DNA from: Prorocentrum cordatum
Lineage: Eukaryota > Sar > Dinophyceae > Prorocentrales > Prorocentraceae
Assembly: GCA_963575745.1 (NCBI GenBank)
Contig: CAUYUJ010019270.1
Location: forward strand, 728,554-792,553
Reading direction: 5' to 3'
Length of the DNA: 64,000 bases
Positions 21,610-30,567 of the stretch are shown here, in pieces. The position numbers and the translations under genes are program-made. The notes under the pieces were generated by a model that was given only the letters and a program-made list of their open reading frames with translations, was not told where the DNA came from and ran no database searches. Every line of letters begins with the position of its first letter. Positions within the stretch are counted from its first letter, which is position 1.

Positions 21610-23679
21610 CTAAGATCCATTCTGGATGGCATGCCGCCTCACTTGCCAGGAGTCGTTGGATTGCCTTCGGGCGGTTCCCGAGAATGTTTCTACGTCGAAA
21701 GCCTCAGTATCCATAAATCCACGAAGGACAAGTCTGAGACGAATGGTTTTAACGTTCTCAGTACCCAACTTTACAAACTTCCACTTGTACACATACCTGG
21801 ATGTCATGATGTTGGAAGCTTTGGATAAATCATACATCTCAAAACATCGGTTGTCAATCCAGATTTTGAGTTCAGTATACAAAGCTTCACTAACCTCCTT
21901 TGGATGTGCTGCTATGTCGGCTTTGGTCAATAGATCGTCTTCTTTAACGACCACAGCACGTTTAGCAACAGAGGATACATATACTTTCATCGTTGCGACC
22001 ATATCGGTGTCGAGCTGTGCAAGTTGAGTCTGATCCAATACTACTTTTGACATTTCTGATGTAAAACATAACTCAACGTAAGGACCATATTCATCACTGT
22101 CAGGAGAGTAGCTCTCGTCAGGTGTGGTTGAGCAGAGAGAGACTAGACAGGACTCTCGTGGTTCAGGCTCGTCTCCGAGCGTGTCCGATGATGTGATATC
22201 TTCTTCGTCCACAGGTGCTGAAACCAAAACACATTGGTCAGGCAGCATGGTTGTTGGGACGCAGTAGAGATAATCGTCGGTAGTCGTCGTAGGATGAAGG
22301 TCCATACGTAGTTCGTCGTACCACTCTTCCAGCATCATAGCTTCGATATTATGTTCCTCATTTTCCTCATAGATTGTCGACAGACGGCCTTCACTCGGTG
22401 ATGAAGCACCAGGGGTGTCTGGAGGAGGCCTGTTTCCAGGCGAATCGTGTTCTCCAGACGTGATGCTTGAGTGCTGATATTTAGCCAGGTCGTCGTGAAA
22501 TCCCAAGGAAGGGACACGTGAAGTCAAGCATTGAATAAGTCTGGAATGAGTGCTACCAGTGATCTGAGAAATGTTTAGGCCGGTGCCCACACATTCGTAG
22601 TAGTGGAAAGCCGGGCTGATATCGTTGTCATAGTGGATCAGCGTAGACCCGGTGGCGTACTTTACTGCAGGCAGGCTTGACACACTTTTGGCCAATCTAA
22701 CTGCTACTACATGTTCTACTCGGAAGTAGTTTCGCACGAGATACTGTAGTGCCAGATGTACGCGCGGGTGAAACTTGCTATCGTCTGAAAGATTGAGGTT
22801 TCCCTTGTAATCGGGGATATAGCCGAAAACTTTGGCAGGTTTCCCTGCGCCGAGATGTGCCACATATGTAAGGGCGGTTTGCATGGCCATATTATCCATG
22901 CCAAGTTCCCGTGTGAGGAGACATTCAATGTACAGTGTGTGACGAGCATCAGGATACATCACAATTACCTCACGAGATCCTGCCTTGACAACAATGTGTC
23001 CTCTTTCAGGCACATTACGGATCACCGGGAATGGGCCATTCCAGCCTCCATGGTCGCCCTTAGTGGCAGTGGGTCGGTGGTAATCGACCAAATCCCCTGC
23101 AGAATAAAGGCGAGCACCATCAGGAGTCGTTTTAGCCCTAAGAGCCCCATTTGTCTTGGCCACAGCAGTGGCCTGAGTTATAGCTTCTAGGCTGACTTCC
23201 CTTACACGACGTTCTCGTCCGTGTCCTGAAGTCTCGGGTCCCTTGGGGAAGTCAAGGGTGTCGAGATCAGGGAGGAAGGAGGGCTGACGTCCTGTGTGTG
23301 CTTGGTATGGCGATACTCCGTTATAAGACGTAAAAGCATTAGTAACGAAGATGCCTTCCGCCAATACTCTAGTGAATACAACAGGGATGTTGTGTCTATT
23401 CAGTTCTTCCTCAATCATGTGGAGGACGCCTCTGAGAATGCCGTTTCGTGACTCAATTGAAGTCGCGTGTTGGCCAGGTGCTCGGATACGAAGTTCCGTG
23501 CCCTTATTGGCCATCATGGCTTTAGCGGCATCGTTATTCAGGGCGCCTTCTCCGTCTGAGTATAAGACTTTGAAGGGTCCGTGATAGGCAATCCAGCAGT
23601 AGTGGTAGGCGTCCATGATAGTGTCGCGTTCTCTGTCGGAAATTTCTAGGCCTGCTGCCAGGCGAATACAACGATCCAA
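21610..23679 (-). CDS. Integrase core and start of reverse transcriptase
   Basis: A 689-codon frame. The integrase core continues with VLYSDGEGALNND (second Asp, residue 42) and ATSIESRNGILR (catalytic Glu, about residue 76, spacing about 33). A C-terminal SH3-like part carries GGWNGPFPVIRN. A long linker with one hairpin (22428) follows. From about residue 590 the RVT_2 domain begins: MTSRYVYKWKFV then IRLRLVLRGFMD then FDVETFSGTARR. After that the frame is lost by one missing base near 21670, and the sense resumes in the frame 20228-21604. Confidence 0.88.
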   Translation of the reverse strand: MDRCIRLAAGLEISDRERDTIMDAYHYCWIAYHGPFKVLYSDGEGALNNDAAKAMMANKGTELRIRAPGQHATSIESRNGILRGVLHMIEEELNRHNIPVVFTRVLAEGIFVTNAFTSYNGVSPYQAHTGRQPSFLPDLDTLDFPKGPETSGHGRERRVREVSLEAITQATAVAKTNGALRAKTTPDGARLYSAGDLVDYHRPTATKGDHGGWNGPFPVIRNVPERGHIVVKAGSREVIVMYPDARHTLYIECLLTRELGMDNMAMQTALTYVAHLGAGKPAKVFGYIPDYKGNLNLSDDSKFHPRVHLALQYLVRNYFRVEHVVAVRLAKSVSSLPAVKYATGSTLIHYDNDISPAFHYYECVGTGLNISQITGSTHSRLIQCLTSRVPSLGFHDDLAKYQHSSITSGEHDSPGNRPPPDTPGASSPSEGRLSTIYEENEEHNIEAMMLEEWYDELRMDLHPTTTTDDYLYCVPTTMLPDQCVLVSAPVDEEDITSSDTLGDEPEPRESCLVSLCSTTPDESYSPDSDEYGPYVELCFTSEMSKVVLDQTQLAQLDTDMVATMKVYVSSVAKRAVVVKEDDLLTKADIAAHPKEVSEALYTELKIWIDNRCFEMYDLSKASNIMTSRYVYKWKFVKLGTENVKTIRLRLVLRGFMDTEAFDVETFSGTARRQSNDSWQVRRHAIQNGS

Positions 23680-24976
23680 TATGAACTATGGTCCGTTTTT
23701 TGTAGAACATGAGGTCCATTTCACCTTCGTCGAGCCAGTTACCAGGAAGGCTCACCGAGGGTAGTGTTGAGTTTCCTGGACGTTCCCATGCTCTGCATTC
23801 CCGACAGGTATCGCAAACTTCCTTGATCATGTTCAGTCGAACGTTATCAAGCCCCACTTTGTCGAGGATTAGCCTCATCTTTGGTTCCTTCGCATGATAC
23901 CATCGCAGATGCAGTTTTCGGAGTTCCTTTTTCACGACATGAGGTTCGTGACTACGGAGACTCTGTAGACTGTGTTGGATGTCGAATCTCGTCCAGTCGG
24001 GTAGTCGAGGAGCCCCAGAGCCGGTAGAGGCAAGAGGGTTCCTTGTAGCTCTCCGTAGTTGGTCCCCTGTATTGACTGCATCTGGAGGTGGTGGTACGCC
24101 TTGTAGGCGGCCGCGACGGGCCGCTACCTGTGGCGCTTCGCTAGAGGACGCAGAAGGCGTGTTTCCACGCTCGGGGGCGTCTCGTAGCATGTCGTAGCTG
24201 CTGGCACCAGATGTCGGATCGACGTTACCGAAGGATCGTGGTCGCGGTGGCCTGGCGCGTGCGCCTTGGCGGCCACCTGAAGCTGAAGCTTGGCCCTCAC
24301 CAGGTTTAGGTAAGGGTTTCCACCAAGCTGGCACGGTTTTGCCTTCGGGGTCGTGGTCGTCTGGAAGTTTAAATGGTTCAGCAAAACGACATTTACCAGG
24401 TTCGGTATCGAGGTGGTTCTTAACACCCTTGCTTCTCGTAAGATCCCTCTGGCATGCGGGACATGGCCAATATACAGAGATGGAATCATGATATTTACAC
24501 TGCGTAGGGTCTCTGTTATGGCTAGGACTGTCCTTTCGGACGTTGTCGATGCATGCCGGGCAAGTGGCCACCTTTGGGATGATACGATCACCGATGCGTC
24601 TCATACCTTCGCCTGGTTCAGCTTGATCAGGAAGGTCTGCAGGGTAAGCATGTGCGGTACTTATAGGCGCGTTTCCGCGCGTCGTGTCAATGGCTTTCGC
24701 CAGATAGACGGCTTCCACGAAGGCAGACTGCAGTCGTCGAGTGTATTTTTGTGCCAGCGAAAGCTCTTTATTGCACGGTTGTGCGTGCACATGCTGACCG
24801 TTGCACTTGAGTCGCTCAAAGGGTTTAAGAATTGTCTCGTCGTTGCTGGTGATATTTGTCGGCTTCTTAATATAGTCACCAGCCGTACCTTTGAGTCCCG
24901 TAGCACATTGGTCAATGCGCACGGTTGTAATGTGTGGTCGGTTGGCAAGTTTCTTCCATGGGGAAATATCATCCAC
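23534..24976 (-). CDS. Gag-pre-integrase zinc domain and start of integrase
   Basis: A 480-codon frame. Cys-rich N-terminal segments (ATCPACIDN; WPCPACQRD) are followed by a disordered Pro/Arg linker. Residues about 350-397 form the HHCC zinc domain: LRKLHLRWYHAKE then CDTCRECRAW. EMDLMFYKK gives the first catalytic Asp of the integrase. Sense then shifts at about 23665 into the frame 21610-23679. Confidence 0.85.
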   Translation of the reverse strand: MDDISPWKKLANRPHITTVRIDQCATGLKGTAGDYIKKPTNITSNDETILKPFERLKCNGQHVHAQPCNKELSLAQKYTRRLQSAFVEAVYLAKAIDTTRGNAPISTAHAYPADLPDQAEPGEGMRRIGDRIIPKVATCPACIDNVRKDSPSHNRDPTQCKYHDSISVYWPCPACQRDLTRSKGVKNHLDTEPGKCRFAEPFKLPDDHDPEGKTVPAWWKPLPKPGEGQASASGGRQGARARPPRPRSFGNVDPTSGASSYDMLRDAPERGNTPSASSSEAPQVAARRGRLQGVPPPPDAVNTGDQLRRATRNPLASTGSGAPRLPDWTRFDIQHSLQSLRSHEPHVVKKELRKLHLRWYHAKEPKMRLILDKVGLDNVRLNMIKEVCDTCRECRAWERPGNSTLPSVSLPGNWLDEGEMDLMFYKKRTIVHIGSLYSPGSRPRNFRQRTRHYHGRLPLLLDCLSRTLQSLILRRRRRPE

Positions 24977-25048
24977 CCATGTTCCTGTAGGTTGTTCGCG
25001 TATAAACCACCTCCGAGCGTCATCTTGGGTTACAGCAATTTTACCACA

Positions 25049-26023
25049 CTAAGTTATGTGTGGTAAATCTTCTTTGTGGTGCTGTTCCCAAGTGTTGTAG
25101 TTGACTTTGTAGTTGTAGTAGGATGGTGGTCCTGTGGTGCGGCAACTGGGTTGTAGTATGGCAACTCGTACGTAGCATATAGCGAAGTAATGATCTATAA
25201 CCCGCTGCACCGAGGGGTCTCCCAGGTCGACATATGTAGTCTTGTCTAGATTGCCTCCTGAGGAGAGTCCCCTTGAGAAGGCAAGCTCTGAGATACCACC
25301 CTCACCGCCACAAAGCTCCAACATATCCACGCAGTTGTTATGACCATAGCATAGTGTAGCAACTATGCTGTATATGTTAGCGTGTGTGTCGGGCATAGAT
25401 GTGGGGAGGGTAAGGAACAGGTCATCGTCCTCATCGGAGCTTATCAGCTCAATAGGGACGTCAGTACTCCAGGTTGCCATAAGATCCTGTCCGAGTCCTG
25501 ACAAGTCGTCGCCGCAATCATCGTTTCCGTCTTCAACGTGCTTTTTAATGCGGCGAGGCTTGATGCCTGCTTCCTTTTCGGCTTTGAGCCTTTCCTTCTG
25601 CTTGATGCGCGATTCTGCGGGTAAAACTTGCTCGTCTTGTTCGCCGGTCTGTGTGCCCATTGTCGTGGTTGAGTGGGTGCATGCGTCAATCGCCAGAGTC
25701 GGGAGGGGGAGAGAACAGTCATCTATGATGACGCGACGAGGTTTCTGTGGTGATTGAGTAGGCTCGTTTCCGAGCAAGACCGGGTCTTCGGGTTGCCAAT
25801 ACAACCGAGTGCTGATGTTGGCAACCCCTGCAGGTAGTGGTGCATGCCAATCATACCCTGTTGGTTGATCGGTAACTGAGATATCCTGAATAACCGCATT
25901 GGTATCCAGGTTAATTGTAACACGTCGGATAACCTCAGACCATTTCGGTCCGCCCTTGTTGGTCGTCACGTAGTGACGGATGTTGTGGTCCGTACGTGTA
26001 TAAGTGTTTAAATATACAGGCAC
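25049..26023 (-). CDS. Polyprotein segment with methyltransferase-like motifs
   Basis: A 324-codon frame. Residues about 230-300 carry VDMLELCGGEGGISELAFSR, resembling a SAM-binding motif I, then TYVDLGDPSVQRVIDHYF (an acidic turn), then VAILQPSCRTTGPPSYY, where Q-P-S-C could correspond to the P-C of C5-DNA methyltransferases. The remaining motifs of that family are not seen. The upstream half is linker with an acidic patch and basic KPRRIKKHVED. So a degenerate or divergent methyltransferase fold is possible but not proven. Confidence 0.55.
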   Translation of the reverse strand: MPVYLNTYTRTDHNIRHYVTTNKGGPKWSEVIRRVTINLDTNAVIQDISVTDQPTGYDWHAPLPAGVANISTRLYWQPEDPVLLGNEPTQSPQKPRRVIIDDCSLPLPTLAIDACTHSTTTMGTQTGEQDEQVLPAESRIKQKERLKAEKEAGIKPRRIKKHVEDGNDDCGDDLSGLGQDLMATWSTDVPIELISSDEDDDLFLTLPTSMPDTHANIYSIVATLCYGHNNCVDMLELCGGEGGISELAFSRGLSSGGNLDKTTYVDLGDPSVQRVIDHYFAICYVRVAILQPSCRTTGPPSYYNYKVNYNTWEQHHKEDLPHIT

Positions 26024-26089
26024 GTTTCCGTGCGTGGTGGTGCTCCCCAGGATGTTGTCGTTCAGATGACGGATGAGTGTAGTACGTGT

Positions 26090-26680
26090 CTACGCTCGCC
26101 ATTCAGCATGCCGTACTGTATGGCCGTACCAATCCAACACATGTTGTGGTATTGCCTGTTTGCATGCACATGCCCACAGCTTCGAGCTAATCGGTATTGA
26201 TGACGCTACCTGCATATAAGTACCACTCGGTGTACTGTCTTGCATATTGAACCGAATACCGAAATGACACAAACGCATCCGTACTACTGACAACTTAAGA
26301 TCTTCCAGGGTATCACGTACTGGAGATAACTTCCAAACATATCCTGGGGGACCAAATATAATGATTTTCATACGGAGTTTCTTGGCTTTTATCAACAGGT
26401 TCTGGATACGTGACCAATGTGGGGCCACTCTCTTTCCTGGAGTTCGTACATACCAGTCACCCGGGGTACTAATCCATATGAGAGTGTAATCTCCACTGAT
26501 CACCGCACCCAGGTAATCTGTGCCCACGCTTGTCATAAGCTCATTGTGGGAAATACGATCACAGATATAACCTCGGGTGCGGAGGTCGGCGCAAGCCTCT
26601 CTCGTATCTTCAATGACAAAAGCCCTCTTACTAAGGCAGGTTACCCCGCTGTCCTTGTTACCCCCCGGCTTTTCGGCCAA
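26090..26680 (-). CDS. Polyprotein segment, function unknown
   Basis: A 196-codon frame between the protease and methyltransferase-like parts. It contains YTLIWISTPGDWYV, then KAKKLRMKIIIFGPPGYVW, then LKLSVVRMRLCHFGIRFN, and ends HVLDWYGHTVRHAEWRA. The pattern of beta-strand-like hydrophobic blocks suggests a folded domain. I associate this segment with large dinoflagellate copia polyproteins but cannot assign a function. It connects to its neighbours by frameshifts at about 26700 and 26060. Confidence 0.6.
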   Translation of the reverse strand: MAEKPGGNKDSGVTCLSKRAFVIEDTREACADLRTRGYICDRISHNELMTSVGTDYLGAVISGDYTLIWISTPGDWYVRTPGKRVAPHWSRIQNLLIKAKKLRMKIIIFGPPGYVWKLSPVRDTLEDLKLSVVRMRLCHFGIRFNMQDSTPSGTYMQVASSIPISSKLWACACKQAIPQHVLDWYGHTVRHAEWRA

Positions 26681-26719
26681 CAGGCAAGACGACGAGGGGG
26701 CGACGTCGCCCTGCCATCT

Positions 26720-29356
26720 TCAAGATAAAGAAGATGTGCCTGCAATGTCTGCCAGCATCTGGGCTTCCCTCAGATGCTGGAGCTCAGCACTGCAGCGCGC
26801 CGTGGCCTCAGAGGCGGATTGCTCCGCAAATGCTGTCAGCATGGATGGATTATCCATCAGCTGTTTCAGCACGCCTTTGGACCTAGCGTCGCTGACCGTC
26901 TGCAGCTCACGGTTAGTGTATCCCATCACTATCTTCCGGCGGGACTGTACAGCGTCCATGGGTACACTTCCACCATGCTGGGCCAGTGTCCTGGCAACAA
27001 AGCAATCGAACGTCTCAAGATCGTCGATGCTGTCGCCTCGCATAGTGGCCTTGGCGAGCGTCTCCATCAACCCCTGAGGCAGGTTTCCCTGCAATTGCTC
27101 GCGCTCCTGCGCCGGGGTCGGCTCGCCCGTCAGCACTGTCTGGAATGACGTGCTGCTTGAGCTCGAGGCGGGTTGCCCCGCAGCTCCAAAACAATCACAC
27201 CTGATCGACAGATGCCCTGACGGCAACTTCGTCGTCGGCATGATCTTGGAGCCCTCAGGGAGCTCCATTTTGACCTGCCCCTTACCAGGGAATATCAGCT
27301 TCTCCTGGCCTCGTTCAAGCACGATGATCGTGCGTTTGTCCTGCATACTATCGAGGCCTAGGATGGCTGGCAGGTCCTTGCCACAGCCTGACACAATGTT
27401 CGTCTTGTATGAATCGAGCTGGGCCGACCCCTGGTACTCGCAGGCAATACTGAATGTGCCTACGGTATCCGCTGGGGCCGACCCTTCTCCCACTCCGTTG
27501 ATATTCAAACGAGAGCGGGGCTCGAACGTACAAGTACGGCCATGTGCCTCGGCAGCCTGGACGAACTTGCGGCTCGTGTTCTCGCCCATGATATTGATCT
27601 TCGAGCCGACATCGATGAGGATGGAATTTCCACCATCATTCAAGAACGTCTTACTCGGCTGCTTGATGTGCACCGTTTCTGAAGTGTCGGCTGTGCTGTT
27701 AGGCGGGTTTCCCCGCAGCCCAGTCGTACTCCCTGGCGGGTTACCCCGCGTGACACTGGCATGCGACCTGTTTTCGGCCATGCGCGCCAGGTCGATGTAC
27801 TGGAAGTACGACACGTGCTGGGCGTGATCGCCACGCTCCTCCCGCCAGTTGGCATATTCATCACGTATGCTCTTGTACTGCTCGCGGGTCGTGCGCCTCG
27901 TCAGCGTCAGGTACGAGTGAAGGGCAATGTCCTGCAGCCCCTCATTCGCGATGTGATCCCGGTATTGCAGCCACTCCTCGAACTCCTCGTTCGTCGCTGT
28001 AATGTTGACGGCCCTGGCTGCCGTTGCTGCTGTTGCCACTGAGGAGTCTGATATGTCAAGCGACGGACTATCAGTCTCAGGATTGTCGGCATCCAGCATA
28101 AATGTTGTGTGCGCATTATCCATCTGATTCTGGAAATGTCGAACACGCAACTCACGCAGCTGGTCAGGGTCCAGTGCCATCTCAGCCCCGCCTCCACTCT
28201 GGGGAGACATCTGAGGAGTATTAGGCAGGTTTCCCTGCTGAGGCGCCGTCATCGGGATAAGCTGATCAAAATATCCCGTCTCCATCGGCGGCCTTACCTC
28301 CTCTGGCAGGTTTCCCTGCTGTTGGGGCTGAGCTGTCTGCCTATCTAGCATCCTAGCCGTCATCTCCTCCACCATGCTCCTCAACTCCCGCAGCTCCCTC
28401 GCTGCTTGCTCAGGAGTCTGAATGAAGGAGCCGGTCCACGGAAATGATGACGCTATGATGCCAGGTGCTCGGCAGATAGCACATGGTGGCTGCTGAGGAT
28501 CTCCCTCGCGCTGATTTGGGACATGACCCACCACATTTGAATTCCAGCACTCCTCATGGAACAAGTGATTACACCTCAAACGGTAAACACTTTCCCTGGG
28601 CTGAAATTCTTCGAGGCATACCGCACAGGTATCTTCCATCCCAGTGAAAACCTCTACATCTGCTGCCCTGGGATATACCCGCCGCTGTCTCTCCAATACC
28701 GTCTCGGAGGGCATAAAGGCTGCTGGGGGAGTCCCTGTTGGATCCAGCACCTCCGGCACTCCGGCATTTGGCATGGAGGTGGTGGGAGTCACAGCGGGCG
28801 AGTTTCCTCGCAAAGGTGAGCCTCTGTTTCTCACAACCTCAAGTGCAGCTGCACGTGACTGATCTCGTACACTCTGCACGGCCTGCCTTCTCCTGAAGCA
28901 TGCCTGTTGAGTGTGGTATGTCTGCCTGATATAATCAGGCACGCCCCTACTGCCAGACGATATCGAATGGGCAGTGGGCTGGACAACCACATCTGGCGTC
29001 GACGGTGAAGGCATAAAGGCCATGTGCGGATACATAGATTGGTCACTGCAACGCACGCTGGTGAGGCTGTAGAGCTGATCCGCCAATTCGCGAACAAACT
29101 TGTTCGGAACTCTGGACCCATCAGGGTACAATGGCGGATTCATGAGCGCGGGCGGCGGCCTCTGGCCCTGGGCCATGCTCGGGTGAGCATTGAACGCCGG
29201 GATGAAGGCTCGTTGCCGAGCAGGATCCCTTGGGTTGGGAGCCTCAGGCTCCCAGGGCCAGGCCGGCCTCCACCTCTGCCCACTTGGGTGAGGCAGATTA
29301 TGGCTCTGCACCTGCTGCACAGCGGCCGCCACTCTTGCACGGTAGTCATCAGGCAC
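26720..29356 (-). CDS. RING-H2 and retropepsin-like polyprotein segment
   Basis: An 878-codon frame; the opening codon is GTG and sense extends upstream in the same frame to about 29425. Residues about 239-296 form a RING-H2 finger: CAVC, then RLRCNHLFHEECW, then PPCAIC. A coiled, Glu/Arg-rich segment follows. Residues about 569-690 resemble a retroviral-type aspartic protease: SILIDVGSKINIMG (active site D-V-G where D-T/S-G is usual), a GVGEG flap region, and AILGLDSM near the end. The C-terminus is helical. Eleven GNAA hairpins fall in this frame (or just upstream of its opening codon, at 29410), most encoding G-N-x-P. Confidence 0.8.
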   Translation of the reverse strand: MPDDYRARVAAAVQQVQSHNLPHPSGQRWRPAWPWEPEAPNPRDPARQRAFIPAFNAHPSMAQGQRPPPALMNPPLYPDGSRVPNKFVRELADQLYSLTSVRCSDQSMYPHMAFMPSPSTPDVVVQPTAHSISSGSRGVPDYIRQTYHTQQACFRRRQAVQSVRDQSRAAALEVVRNRGSPLRGNSPAVTPTTSMPNAGVPEVLDPTGTPPAAFMPSETVLERQRRVYPRAADVEVFTGMEDTCAVCLEEFQPRESVYRLRCNHLFHEECWNSNVVGHVPNQREGDPQQPPCAICRAPGIIASSFPWTGSFIQTPEQAARELRELRSMVEEMTARMLDRQTAQPQQQGNLPEEVRPPMETGYFDQLIPMTAPQQGNLPNTPQMSPQSGGGAEMALDPDQLRELRVRHFQNQMDNAHTTFMLDADNPETDSPSLDISDSSVATAATAARAVNITATNEEFEEWLQYRDHIANEGLQDIALHSYLTLTRRTTREQYKSIRDEYANWREERGDHAQHVSYFQYIDLARMAENRSHASVTRGNPPGSTTGLRGNPPNSTADTSETVHIKQPSKTFLNDGGNSILIDVGSKINIMGENTSRKFVQAAEAHGRTCTFEPRSRLNINGVGEGSAPADTVGTFSIACEYQGSAQLDSYKTNIVSGCGKDLPAILGLDSMQDKRTIIVLERGQEKLIFPGKGQVKMELPEGSKIMPTTKLPSGHLSIRCDCFGAAGQPASSSSSTSFQTVLTGEPTPAQEREQLQGNLPQGLMETLAKATMRGDSIDDLETFDCFVARTLAQHGGSVPMDAVQSRRKIVMGYTNRELQTVSDARSKGVLKQLMDNPSMLTAFAEQSASEATARCSAELQHLREAQMLADIAGTSSLS
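28468..28640 (-). other. RING-H2 zinc finger
   Basis: Spacing is C-X2-C at the start, C-N-H-L-F-H-E-E-C in the middle and C-X2-C at the end, the cross-brace pattern of ubiquitin E3 ligases. A 21-residue insertion between the middle and last pair (NSNVVGHVPNQREGD and flank) is longer than usual. Confidence 0.8.
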
Positions 29357-29361
29357 ACCAG

Positions 29362-30567
29362 CTACAGTGGTTTGTCCAGCAAACGACCGATGGTGGCTTG
29401 GTGTGCCGGGCAGGTTTCCCTGCTGACTCGTGGAGTGCCGGGCGGCATCATGTTCAGGAGAGCTGTGCCATGCTCAGCCCTAGCCGCAGCAATCCTCTCC
29501 ATGAGGGTGCCGTTTGTGGCAGGGCGGCCAGGAGTCCCGAACGGAGACTGTGCAGGTGGTGCGGCCATTGGAGTCATGCCCCTCGGTGTGTGCATGCTCT
29601 GCGAGGGGCTTCCATGCATCTGCTCAAACCGAGCAGGCTCTCCAAAGATGCGGCCGAAAGACTGCGGGTCTCCCCGCGGCTCAGGCATCTCAGCTCTAAG
29701 TCCGTTTATAAGCAGGTTTCCCTGCGTGGCCTGACGATTTCGCGTCGCCATGGCGGACATTGCTCCCTGGCCTGCAGCCCAGGGGTCCTGCTGATATAAC
29801 CTGTCTGCCAGTTGCTCTACCTGGTCAGGGTTCAGCGCGGCCGCTATCTGGTCCAGGTCCGAGGTGCTGATGGCCTGCCAAGACACGGCACTAGGCCCTT
29901 GGCTTGGGGCACGGCTTGGAGCCGCGCTCCCGGCCTCACTCTCGGTGATCATCAAGATTGTGTGGACCTCGGGCTGGTTTCCCAGCGTGGTGGGGCTGTA
30001 GTGGTCCCCAACCTCCCTGTGGAGGTATACCATTGGAGGGTCGACGCCCTCTTGGTCGCGGGACCACTGGTATTCGACGCTGGCACTGCCAACGTCAGTC
30101 CACCTGCCAGGGGCTGAAAGCACGGCGGGGGGGATTCGCGCCCGGCGATCCCCCATAAACTCAGGATTGCGCCAATGCCTCCCCGTGGCAAGGTCCTCTA
30201 CATGAGAGATGTAGTATGGTTCGATGATACCGTTATTCCCCTCGGACAACAGGACTCCGTTATCAGACCAACAAAACTTTATGCCATCTTGCATGGCCTT
30301 GTGCCAATCTACGAAGATGATGATGTCTGAGTCTGGGTCCCACCCACTGTTCACGGCACGACGGCGGACCGTCGGCACGAAGTGGATGTGTGACCGGCCT
30401 GTCCCCCGTTTCTTCGTGTTGTGCTCGGGTCTACAGGACAAGCCGTACCACATAATGCCTTCAAAGGCATGCCACCGAGTGCCATGCATGGCTACTTCGG
30501 GGTCCGGTCTCCCGGCAGGTTGGTCGCACAGGACGATATAGTTGCACAGCGACCATGGAGCTTTCAA
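29362..30567 (-). CDS. C-part of Tpt1/KptA domain and linker
   Basis: A 401-codon frame beginning with a TTG codon 3 bases before the stop of the previous frame ends. Residues about 15-124 complete an RNA 2'-phosphotransferase: VAMHGTRW, then RSHIHFVP, then IIIFVDWHKAMQDGIKFCWS and NGVLLSEGNNGIIEPYY. These match, in order and spacing, the HGT, HxHF, 'DxxKAxxDGIKF' and 'NGVxLxxG' blocks of the family. The enzyme transfers a splice-junction 2'-phosphate from RNA to NAD+. The rest is a proline/serine-rich linker. Sense leaves this frame near 29425, one base short, and continues in the frame ending at 26720. Confidence 0.85.
   Translation of the reverse strand: MKAPWSLCNYIVLCDQPAGRPDPEVAMHGTRWHAFEGIMWYGLSCRPEHNTKKRGTGRSHIHFVPTVRRRAVNSGWDPDSDIIIFVDWHKAMQDGIKFCWSDNGVLLSEGNNGIIEPYYISHVEDLATGRHWRNPEFMGDRRARIPPAVLSAPGRWTDVGSASVEYQWSRDQEGVDPPMVYLHREVGDHYSPTTLGNQPEVHTILMITESEAGSAAPSRAPSQGPSAVSWQAISTSDLDQIAAALNPDQVEQLADRLYQQDPWAAGQGAMSAMATRNRQATQGNLLINGLRAEMPEPRGDPQSFGRIFGEPARFEQMHGSPSQSMHTPRGMTPMAAPPAQSPFGTPGRPATNGTLMERIAAARAEHGTALLNMMPPGTPRVSRETCPAHQATIGRLLDKPL

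Noticed and set aside
25049-26023. Complete C5-DNA methyltransferase
   Set aside because: Only motif I-like and a weak P-C-like box are visible; the ENV, QRR and late motifs of the family are not found.
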